In this document: one piece after another, positions 1-5,493 of the stretch
How positions within the stretch are numbered: the stretch's first letter is position 1
Layout of the letters: each line of letters starts with the position of its first letter
NCBI GenBank assembly: GCA_035291025.1
Contig: DATDTB010000096.1
Coordinates: forward strand, 1-7,354
Reading direction: 5' to 3'
Source: DATDTB01 sp035291025
Lineage (GTDB): Archaea; Iainarchaeota; Iainarchaeia; JAFGOX01; DATDTB01
Length of the DNA stretch: 7,354 bases
Translations under genes and position numbers: made by a program
Notes under the pieces: model-generated
Databases searched by the model: none
What the model was told of the DNA's origin: nothing
What the model saw: the letters and a program-made list of their open reading frames with translations, nothing else

Positions 1-21
1 GTCAACCGCAGGCTCCCAAGG

Positions 22-1413
22 GTGGCTAACGGGCTGCATGGAGGCATTTACAAGTCCAGCGGCGGCCTTTTTTACTGCATTGAAAGCGTTCCGGAAGTCT
101 CGCCGGAAGAGCAGGGGTTTGTTTCACAGCTTTGCTTCGAGCTGTCGGAAGCCCTTCGGTCTTTCCCCAACGCGGGCAGCGACAAAGTCGACGAGTTGCT
201 TTCAGGCCTTTGCTCCGAGATTTGCGCTGACCTGGGAATAAGCCTTGACGCCCCGCAAGAAAAGTACTTGCTTGAAGTAGCGAAAATGACGGCGCTGGGC
301 TTCGGGCCCTTGGAGTTTTTCCTTGAAGACGAGGAACTGGAAGAAGTAGCGCTTGCGGGCAACGCGCCCTTGACGCGCGTGTTCGCATTCCATTCAAGGC
401 TGGGCTGGCTCAAGACAAACGTCGTGGTGCACGACTCGGACTTTGCCGTGTCGCTCGCCAACAAGCTCGCCTCCCAGCTCGGCCGCAGGCTTACGTTGAG
501 CAAGCCGACGCTTAACGCCTCGCTGCCCAACGGCTCCAGGCTCCACGCCGCCATCCCGCCAGTCTCCTTTTCAGGGCCTTCGCTGACGGTTAGGAAGTTC
601 AAGAAAAACCCCGTGACGCCCCCGGAGTTGGCTTCCTCCAAGGTATTGTCGTTTGACGCCTTGGCGTTCTTGTGGCTGGCCTTGGAGGGCGAGGCAAACG
701 TCTTGATTGCGGGAAACACGGGTTCCGGGAAGACCACCACGCTCAATTCCCTTTTTTGCTTCGTGCCGAGGAGTGAACGCGTTGTCTTGGTGGAGGAAAC
801 GCCTGAAGTCAACGTGTTGAACGAGCAAAAAGTGCGCCTGCTCGTGAACGAGGACTTGGGCGTCTCAATGAACTCTTTGATTTTGGACACGATGCGGATG
901 AGGCCCGACCGGGTAGTAGTTGGAGAGGTAAGGTCGGCGGAGGAAATGAAGTCCTTCATTTTGACGGCGTTGTCGGGCCAGGGAAAGGGGGCGCTTGCAA
1001 CCATGCATGCGCAGTCGTCCCAGGAAGCCCTTTCTAGGCTTGCCGGTGCCGGTGTGCCCTCCCGCGACCTTGAATCAATTGACTTGGTGGTAGTTCAAAG
1101 GCGCTGGAGCGCCCGCTCCGGCAATTCTTTCAGGGAACTGCGCCGAGTCGTCCAAGTCTCCGAAGTCGCCCCCGGCCCTTCCGTTGACTCTTTCCCGGAG
1201 GCAAGGGACGTTTTTTCATTCGACTTTTCCCGCGGCCGCTTGAAGAAAAACTATTCAAAGTCTTTGACTATTTCAAGGCACTGCCAGCGCAACAACGTGT
1301 CAAGGAAAGCCGTTTTGATCGAACTCGGAAAGCGCTCGCGGTTCCTGGAAGCGCTTTCAAGGAAAAAGAAGCGATTCCACCAGGTTGCGGAGGCAATTGA
1401 GTCATTCAAGTGA
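22..1413 (+). CDS. FlaI/TadA-like type II/IV secretion system ATPase (pilus or archaellum assembly motor), 5' end uncertain
   Basis: This is the hexameric cytoplasmic ATPase that powers assembly of archaeal type IV pilus or archaellum-like filaments, of the VirB11/PilT/FlaI/CpaF class. Counting from the GTG at 22 (463 residues), the Walker A motif GNTGSGKT is at 231-238. The Asp-box equivalent VLVEETPEV is at 255-263, the Walker B region RMRPDRVVVGEVR is at 292-304, and the His box with ATMHAQ is at 326-331. An N-terminal domain with the FGPLEFFLEDEELEEV segment (94-109) precedes the motor. The C-terminal end is basic (KKKR at 448-451). The reading frame stays open to base 1 and I see no clear ribosome binding site before GTG 22, so the true start may lie outside the window. 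Two F-type membrane proteins follow directly and are its expected partners. No pilin or FlaH gene is visible, so filament type cannot be decided. The family call is firm; the subfamily is not. Confidence 0.93.
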   Translation: MANGLHGGIYKSSGGLFYCIESVPEVSPEEQGFVSQLCFELSEALRSFPNAGSDKVDELLSGLCSEICADLGISLDAPQEKYLLEVAKMTALGFGPLEFFLEDEELEEVALAGNAPLTRVFAFHSRLGWLKTNVVVHDSDFAVSLANKLASQLGRRLTLSKPTLNASLPNGSRLHAAIPPVSFSGPSLTVRKFKKNPVTPPELASSKVLSFDALAFLWLALEGEANVLIAGNTGSGKTTTLNSLFCFVPRSERVVLVEETPEVNVLNEQKVRLLVNEDLGVSMNSLILDTMRMRPDRVVVGEVRSAEEMKSFILTALSGQGKGALATMHAQSSQEALSRLAGAGVPSRDLESIDLVVVQRRWSARSGNSFRELRRVVQVSEVAPGPSVDSFPEARDVFSFDFSRGRLKKNYSKSLTISRHCQRNNVSRKAVLIELGKRSRFLEALSRKKKRFHQVAEAIESFK

Positions 1414-1414
1414 T
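1410..1414 (+). promoter_or_regulatory. Shine-Dalgarno-like GTGAT overlapping the ATPase stop codon
   Basis: GTGAT matches part of the archaeal anti-Shine-Dalgarno complement (GGAGGTGATC). It contains the TGA stop of the upstream ATPase gene and lies nine bases before the ATG at 1424. The arrangement suggests translational coupling of the two genes. It also favours ATG 1424 over the in-frame TTG at 1385, which would lie inside the ATPase gene. Confidence 0.5.
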
Positions 1415-1423
1415 TTTTTCCCT

Positions 1424-2248
1424 ATGCTAAAGGAACTTGTCAGGAAGGCCTTGCCTTCAAGGCTCGCGTTGGGCTTGGACAACGCGCTTTCCGCAATTGA
1501 TTCAAGCGAGGACGCCTACGGCTACGCCTGCGCTGCCTTCAGGAAATCCGCCACATTTTCAGCCTTGTGCTTCGTGGTTTTTTACTCACTTCAAGGGCTG
1601 CTTGAGTCTGTTTCCTTGTCCTTGGCCGCGTTTTCCGCGTGCCTTTTCCTGGCGCTTTCCCGGCCGTTTTCCGCCGCTGCCAGGATTGAAGAAGAACTCG
1701 AAAAAGACTTGCCGTTCGCCCTCCGCTCGATTGCAGTTGACTTGACTGCCGGGGCGTCCTTCGAGGCGGCCGTTGAAAACGCGTGCAAGGGCTACGGCCG
1801 GCTGTCAGTTGAGTTCTCGAAGGCCTTGAATGGTTACAGGAAGGGAGGCCAGTCAATGCAGGAATCGCTGAGAAAGTTGAGCGAGCGCCGCAAGTCGCTG
1901 GCGCTGAAGAGGTCCACTGCGTACTTGTGTTCTGCTTACGAGCTGGGGAAGTCCAACAATTCCAGCGCAGTCCAGGGAATAGTGTTGCTGGCAAGGGAAC
2001 AGCTTAACATGCAAAAAGCCGCGGCCAGGGAGTTTTCCGGCAAGCTCGTGTTTTACACTTTGGTGTTCATTTCGGCTGCCGCTTTGCTTCCAGCGCTGTT
2101 TCAGCTCGTGGTCATTATTGGCTCGGCAGTCCTTTCGCTAACTTTCACTGGCGAGCAAGCGCTTGCCGCAACCGTTTTCGTTTTCCCGTTAATTGACGCT
2201 CTGATAATAGTATTCATTCACCAAAAAACCCCCTTGTTCATGAAGTGA
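1424..2248 (+). CDS. Type II secretion system F family membrane protein (TadB/FlaJ N-half-like)
   Basis: This is an inner-platform membrane protein of a type IV pilus/archaellum-like system, the expected docking partner of the ATPase. From ATG 1424 it has 274 residues. Two hydrophobic segments lie near 43-59 and 62-80. A cytoplasmic T2SSF-type domain runs about 88-205, beginning with an acidic stretch and the pattern LPFALRSIAVDLTAGASFE (96-114). Two more hydrophobic segments lie near 207-238 and 246-266. This is the usual F-domain topology. The frame extends upstream to TTG 1385, but ATG 1424 lies only ten bases after the ATPase stop, behind a GTGAT word, and removes a 29-base overlap. It ends in TGA at 2246-2248. 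The next gene is in the same reading frame immediately after, so the two together resemble one FlaJ-like protein split by a stop codon. The family is assigned by domain layout and context. Confidence 0.88.
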   Translation: MLKELVRKALPSRLALGLDNALSAIDSSEDAYGYACAAFRKSATFSALCFVVFYSLQGLLESVSLSLAAFSACLFLALSRPFSAAARIEEELEKDLPFALRSIAVDLTAGASFEAAVENACKGYGRLSVEFSKALNGYRKGGQSMQESLRKLSERRKSLALKRSTAYLCSAYELGKSNNSSAVQGIVLLAREQLNMQKAAAREFSGKLVFYTLVFISAAALLPALFQLVVIIGSAVLSLTFTGEQALAATVFVFPLIDALIIVFIHQKTPLFMK

Positions 2249-2249
2249 T
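2245..2249 (+). promoter_or_regulatory. Shine-Dalgarno-like GTGAT overlapping the stop of the first F protein
   Basis: The same GTGAT word seen at 1410-1414 recurs over the TGA stop of the first platform gene. It lies five bases before TTG 2255, the most plausible start for the second platform gene. This supports a non-ATG, coupled start there. There is no in-frame ATG nearby, and the overlapping ATG at 2248 opens a frame that stops after five codons. Confidence 0.5.
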
Positions 2250-2254
2250 GCTTT

Positions 2255-3184
2255 TTGGCCATTGAGTCCTTCATTCCAGTTAACTACTTTGCAGCGTTGG
2301 AAAAGTCCCTGCAGGGGATCGACTCGCCCATTGACTCGATTCACTTGGTTGAAACTGCCGTGGCAGTGGGCGTTTTGCTGCTGCTGGCCTCGGTGGCGGC
2401 TTCGCATGCGCTTGACTTTTCACTTTAGCTTGCGCTTTTTCTCGCGTTTTTCTCGCTGGCCCTCCCGCCCGCAGTTTCTTTTTCCGTGCCTCACTACTTG
2501 GCCGCAGCGCGAGTCAAGAAAATGGAGTCGGAAATCCCTGACTTGCTATTGCAGGCTTCCTCATTCCCGCCCGGCATTGGCTCCCATAAACTGGTTTCCT
2601 ATCTTGCCTCCCATTCAACTGGCGAGCTGGGGAAGGAGTTCACCTCGATTGAAAGGCAACTGCGCGCGGGCGCGACTTTTGAAGCGGCAATGGCGGCGTT
2701 TGCCAAAAGAGCCGATTCAGGGCTGCTTTCAAGGGCCGTTTCACTGATTTTGCAGAGCGCGCGGGCCGGCTCGGACTTGACTGCTGCGCTCAGGGCTACG
2801 GCGGAGGACTTACTGGACTTGCAGGCGCTTTACAGGGAGCGCGCGGCGGCCCTCACAATAGAGCGCCACACCCTGCTCTTGTCCGCTGCCCTAGTAGTCC
2901 CGGCGCTCTTGGCGGTAGCGGTTGGAATAGTGAAGTCCTTTGACTTCAGCGAACTCGCCTCGCTGGGGTTTTCAGCCGAGCTCGAACAGCAAAAAAGCGT
3001 CTTGGCTGCGGCGTTGCTGGGAAACCAGGTTTACATTGCGTTGTTTTCGGGAATCTCAAGCGTGTTCCTGGCGGTCCAGGAAAGCAACTTGAAGAAGTCA
3101 ATTGTTTACGCGGCCTTCCTGGTGCCGGCGTCGCTGCTTACCTATAACGCGTTGCTGTCAGTGGACGTGCTTTCGCTGCTTTGA
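2255..3184 (+). CDS. Type II secretion system F family membrane protein (TadC/FlaJ C-half-like) with in-frame amber TAG
   Basis: This is the second platform protein of the pilus/archaellum-like system. Read through an in-frame TAG at 2426-2428, it spans 309 residues from TTG 2255, with the TAG at codon 58. Residues about 32-50 form a first hydrophobic segment (AVAVGVLLLLASVAAS, 35-50). A second follows directly after the TAG (LALFLAFFSLALPPAV, 59-74). The cytoplasmic F domain starts with EIPDLLL and continues to roughly residue 205. Further hydrophobic segments cover about 207-227, 250-273 and 282-305. Without the N-terminal part, the only open frame starts at GTG 2486, with no ribosome binding site, and lacks the first two membrane helices expected of the family. 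The residue replaced by TAG is unknown. Explanations are a nonsense mutation, a base-call or assembly error, or readthrough (for example pyrrolysine decoding). If the TAG is a real stop, the gene is broken. The domain call is firm; the status of the TAG is open. Confidence 0.8.
2426..2428 (+). other. In-frame amber codon (TAG) inside the second F-protein gene
   Basis: The frame reads His-Ala-Leu-Asp-Phe-Ser-Leu, then TAG, then Leu-Ala-Leu-Phe-Leu-Ala-Phe-Phe. Coding character, hydrophobicity pattern and family-typical length continue without a frame change on both sides. None of the seven gene stops visible in the window is TAG. Confidence 0.9.
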
Positions 3185-3193
3185 AGCCTTTCC

Positions 3194-3202
3194 TTTTTTT
3201 TT
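3194..3202 (+). terminator. T-tract terminator after the secretion gene cluster
   Basis: A run of nine T residues starts ten bases after the TGA stop of the second platform gene, in the 45-base gap before the convergent small gene. Archaeal RNA polymerase terminates at T-rich tracts without needing a strong hairpin, and only a weak inverted repeat (CTTTCC against GGGAAAAG) surrounds this one. No comparably strong T run is seen for the opposite strand. Confidence 0.5.
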
Positions 3203-3229
3203 AGGGAGGGAAAAGAATTAGAATCAGGG

Positions 3230-3496
3230 TCAGCGCCTCAAGTGCAGGTCTATTATGCGCTTCAAGTGCGGGTCAACTATTCCGCGTTCGAGCTTGCTTA
3301 GCTCGTGTGGCGGCAACGCCTTCAACTTTGTCATTAGCGAGTCTTTTTCCCGCGCCTGCTGCGGGGGCAGCGGCCCGTGCTTTACTGCGTGAATGTCCAG
3401 TTCGGCGAACCTTTTCAGTACGTCGCCCATTCCGGTCTTTGAAGGGTGGGGCGGCAGCGGCCGCGGCTGGCCCTTGCGGTGGATTTTTTTAGGCAT
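3230..3496 (-). CDS. Small basic protein of unknown function (88 residues)
   Basis: I do not recognise this protein. From ATG 3496 it has 88 residues, rich in Lys, Arg, His and Pro, with no membrane segment or signal peptide. The N-terminus is strongly basic (MPKKIHRKG) and followed by a proline-rich stretch (RPLPPHP). The rest looks helical and charged (KLERGIVDPHLKRIIDLHL), and it ends in LHLRR before TGA. A net positive charge suggests nucleic acid or ribosome binding, but that is inference. The frame reaches an upstream TTG at 3514. ATG 3496 is preferred because it follows a purine-rich GGGAAAGGG and sits about 15 bases after the start site predicted from the TATA element near 3534-3541. 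It converges on the secretion cluster and diverges from the PAC2 gene. Codon use resembles its neighbours, and the opposite-strand frame gives a low-complexity alanine-rich product, so this strand is the coding one. Confidence 0.72.
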   Translation of the reverse strand: MPKKIHRKGQPRPLPPHPSKTGMGDVLKRFAELDIHAVKHGPLPPQQAREKDSLMTKLKALPPHELSKLERGIVDPHLKRIIDLHLRR

Positions 3497-3533
3497 TCCC
3501 TTTCCCACTTTCAATTATTCCCAGGCTGCAAGG

Positions 3534-3541
3534 ATTTAAAA
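3534..3541. promoter_or_regulatory. Near-palindromic TATA element in a divergent promoter
   Basis: The 72 bases between the reverse-strand small gene and the forward PAC2 gene hold one TATA-like element, reading ATTTAAAA forward and TTTTAAAT in reverse. On the forward strand it lies about 30 bases before ATG 3569, predicting a leaderless or nearly leaderless transcript. On the reverse strand it lies about 40 bases before ATG 3496, predicting a leader of about 15 bases. Purine-rich bases flank it on both sides (AAGG on one strand, GAAAAG on the other), as expected for TFB recognition elements. That both directions use this one element is inference. Confidence 0.55.
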
Positions 3542-3568
3542 CGCTTTTCAAGCATCTCTTCACGCACT

Positions 3569-4315
3569 ATGTCAACGTCTTTCCACGTAGGAACTGCTAA
3601 CTTGAAGAACTCTACCCTGCTGGTTGCGTTTCCCTCGACTGGACTGGTTGGCGTCATTGCCGCGCGTCACTTGGTGGAAAAGCTCAAGCTCGAACCCGCT
3701 GGGTTCGTTCAAAGCGACGTCTTCGCGCCAGTAATCTTGATTCAGAACGGCTTGCTGGCGCACCCAGTCCGCGTTTACCATTCAAGGAAGCACGGCCTGA
3801 CCATCCTCACTTCGGAGCAAGTCTTGCACGACCCGACCGCGTTGCACAAGTTCGCTTCGGACTTGGGCGCGTGGATTTCAAAGCAAAAATTCAAGCAAGT
3901 CATTTCCGTTTCCGGAATCCTGGTCGCACAGGAGTCAACGCCTGGCGGCAACATTTACGGAGTGGCGGCAAACGCTTCCGGCAAGAAGCTGTTGGAGGGC
4001 AACGGCGTCAAGGTATTAAAGGAAGGCATCAGCACCGGAATCTCTCCTTTGCTCTTGCTGCAGTGTTCCGACCTCGCCGCGCCAGCAGTACAGTTGCTTG
4101 GCGAAATCGCATACAACAAGGACTACGCCGCGGCTGCAAGCGTTGTGAGGAAACTCAACTCAATCCTGAAACTCAACGTCAACGTCGCGGCATTGGAGGA
4201 AGAAGCCTCGCAGATGAAGGAAGGGCTCTCGAAGCAGTTAATGCAGTTGCAGAAAGCCAAGGAAACAATCGAGCAGGAAGGCCCCGAGAAAGACCACAGC
4301 ATGATGTTCGGCTGA
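3569..4315 (+). CDS. PAC2-family protein (proteasome assembly chaperone / PbaB-like)
   Basis: This 248-residue protein belongs to the PAC2 family, whose archaeal members bind the 20S proteasome and act as assembly factors or activators. The family signature is the N-terminal segment VAFPSTGLVGVIAARHLVE (19-37), followed by alternating strands such as DVFAPVILIQNG and LTILTSEQ. A conserved glycine-rich middle follows (VSGILVAQESTPGGNIYGVA, 114-133), then the STGISPLLLL segment (155-164). Residues about 205-236 form a likely coiled coil. The protein ends in Met-Phe-Gly, which resembles the hydrophobic-Tyr-X motif that docks activators into proteasome pockets, with Phe in place of Tyr. ATG 3569 is chosen over upstream in-frame starts because the family homology begins there and a TATA box lies about 30 bases ahead, leaving no room for a longer leader. 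It is single-gene in layout, followed by dinB with its own promoter. The family is confident; the exact role is inferred. Confidence 0.88.
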   Translation: MSTSFHVGTANLKNSTLLVAFPSTGLVGVIAARHLVEKLKLEPAGFVQSDVFAPVILIQNGLLAHPVRVYHSRKHGLTILTSEQVLHDPTALHKFASDLGAWISKQKFKQVISVSGILVAQESTPGGNIYGVAANASGKKLLEGNGVKVLKEGISTGISPLLLLQCSDLAAPAVQLLGEIAYNKDYAAAASVVRKLNSILKLNVNVAALEEEASQMKEGLSKQLMQLQKAKETIEQEGPEKDHSMMFG

Positions 4316-4371
4316 CGCTTGGAGGCGAGCCAACCGCAGCACTTGGGCACAGGCACCCTTTTCGAGTTTTC

Positions 4372-4380
4372 TTTTTTAAA
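4372..4380 (+). promoter_or_regulatory. TATA box for dinB, inside a T-rich tract
   Basis: In the 89-base gap between the PAC2 gene and dinB, TTTTTTAAA is centred about 27-29 bases before the dinB ATG at 4405. This is the canonical archaeal distance from TATA box to transcription start, so the message is predicted to be leaderless. No Shine-Dalgarno word is present in front of the ATG, which agrees. The broader T-rich run from about 4359 to 4377 could also end transcription from the PAC2 gene. Confidence 0.6.
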
Positions 4381-4404
4381 CCCCTTCCCACTCTTTTCCT
4401 GCAC

Positions 4405-5493
4405 ATGCACGACCTTCCCAGGGTGATTTTGCACGTTGACATGGACGCCTTTTTCGCCAGCGTCGAAGAACGCGCGCGCCCCGAACTCAAAGGGCTGCCC
4501 GTTGTCATAGGCGCCGACCCATTGAATGGGAAAGGGCGCGGCGTTGTCAGCACCTGCAACTACGCCGCCAGAAAGTTCGGCGTGAGGAGCGCCATGCCCA
4601 TCTCGCGCGCGTTCCGCTTGTGCCCCCACGCTGCATTCTTGCCCGTAAACTATGCCTTGTACTCGCAGGCCTCGCAGGAAGTCATGGCTGTTTTGGAGCG
4701 TCACGCGGACAGGCTGGAAGTGGGCGGGGTGGACGAGGCTTACCTGGACGTCACGCGTTCGTGCAAGGGAAGCATTGAGTCAGGCGCAGGGCTTGCAAGG
4801 AAAATCCAGTCAGAAATACTTTCAACCCTTGGCCTGGGCTGTTCCATTGGAGTCGCGCCCAACAAGGCGGTCGCGAAAATCGCGAGCGACTTCAAGAAGC
4901 CCTTGGGCTTGACGGTCGTCAAAGGGGAAAGCGTTGAATCCTTTCTTTTTCCATTGCCCGTTGGAAAAATCCCGGGAGTGGGCCCTAAGACCGAGCACAG
5001 GCTCAACAAGCTCAAGGTAAAGACGATTGCGGACTTGGCTGACTGCAACCCCAAGGAACTGGAAGAGGAATTCGGGGCGTGGGGGTACAGGTTCCACGAG
5101 CTAGCCTTGGGGAGGGACAGCGAGCCAGTGGAAGAACGCCACTTAGTGAAATCAATTGGCCGCGAGGTAACCTTCCAGGAAGACGTTTCATCCCGCGAGG
5201 AACTGCTGAAAGAACTAAATGGCCTGGCATCGGAGGCAGTCACGGAACTGGTTGGCAATGGCTTCAACTTTCAGACTTTAACAGTAAAGCTCCGCTTCAA
5301 GGACTTCGAGACGCACACGAAGAGCAAGACGTTCACTCACCCCATTGCCAGCATTGAATTGGCAAGGCGCTGGGTTCCCAAGCTATTGGATTCACTGCTC
5401 AAGAAGAAAAAGAAAGTTCGATTGGTTGGCTTTAGAGTATCCGGACTAGTCCCGGGCGCAAGGCAGAAAACGTTACTTGACGCGGACTATTGA
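4405..5493 (+). CDS. dinB: DNA polymerase IV (Y-family translesion polymerase)
   Basis: This is an error-prone, translesion DNA polymerase that extends primers across damaged template bases. The 362-residue length is typical for DinB/Dpo4. The first metal-binding motif HVDMDAFFASVE is at 10-21, with Asp12 as catalytic ligand and Phe17 in the steric-gate position. The catalytic pair Asp110-Glu111 lies in GGVDEAYLDV (107-116). The palm segment SIGVAPNKAVAKIASDFKKP is at 147-166. A helix-hairpin-helix with PGVGPKT at 190-196 follows, then the little-finger domain (about 245-350). The C-terminus is QKTLLDADY, at most a degenerate sliding-clamp peptide. ATG 4405 is chosen because the homology starts there and a TATA box sits at the right distance. 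The same frame is open far upstream through the PAC2 gene, but that stretch has no DinB character. All catalytic residues are present. The last 21 bases overlap the end of the convergent surface-protein gene. Confidence 0.96.
   Translation: MHDLPRVILHVDMDAFFASVEERARPELKGLPVVIGADPLNGKGRGVVSTCNYAARKFGVRSAMPISRAFRLCPHAAFLPVNYALYSQASQEVMAVLERHADRLEVGGVDEAYLDVTRSCKGSIESGAGLARKIQSEILSTLGLGCSIGVAPNKAVAKIASDFKKPLGLTVVKGESVESFLFPLPVGKIPGVGPKTEHRLNKLKVKTIADLADCNPKELEEEFGAWGYRFHELALGRDSEPVEERHLVKSIGREVTFQEDVSSREELLKELNGLASEAVTELVGNGFNFQTLTVKLRFKDFETHTKSKTFTHPIASIELARRWVPKLLDSLLKKKKKVRLVGFRVSGLVPGARQKTLLDADY
5401..5415 (-). terminator. Possible reverse-strand T-rich terminator inside dinB lysine codons
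   Basis: Five consecutive dinB lysine codons (Lys333-337) read as a T-rich tract (CTTTTTCTT core) on the reverse strand. It lies about 60 bases beyond the TAA stop of the convergent surface-protein gene. It is the first strongly T-rich stretch that transcription from that gene would meet, so it is a candidate terminator. No hairpin is apparent. Confidence 0.3.

Noticed and set aside
72..1004. A 310-residue reverse-strand open frame opposite the ATPase gene.
   Set aside because: The forward strand carries intact Walker A, Walker B and His-box motifs. The reverse frame is Ser/Thr-rich without any recognisable pattern, as expected for an antisense shadow.
2246..2248. TGA between the two F-protein genes as a selenocysteine or other recoded codon.
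   Set aside because: TGA ends at least five other genes in the window, the first F protein is complete in topology at this point, and a GTGAT word plus TTG start follows directly. A true stop is the simplest reading.
2486..3184. Second platform protein starting at GTG 2486 as a complete 232-residue gene.
   Set aside because: There is no ribosome binding site, and the frame upstream encodes the missing hydrophobic helices of the family. The fragment is better seen as part of the longer frame interrupted by TAG.
3871..4404. Long N-terminal extension of dinB reading through the PAC2 gene (would give a 540-residue protein).
   Set aside because: The polymerase homology begins at ATG 4405 with a TATA box at the right distance. 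The upstream part is a shifted-frame reading of a well-supported PAC2 gene and has an arginine-rich, random composition.
5464..5490. C-terminal DinB peptide QKTLLDADY as a sliding-clamp (PIP) box.
   Set aside because: It has the Gln and the Leu three residues later, but the paired aromatic residues of the motif are not in position, so I would not annotate it as functional.
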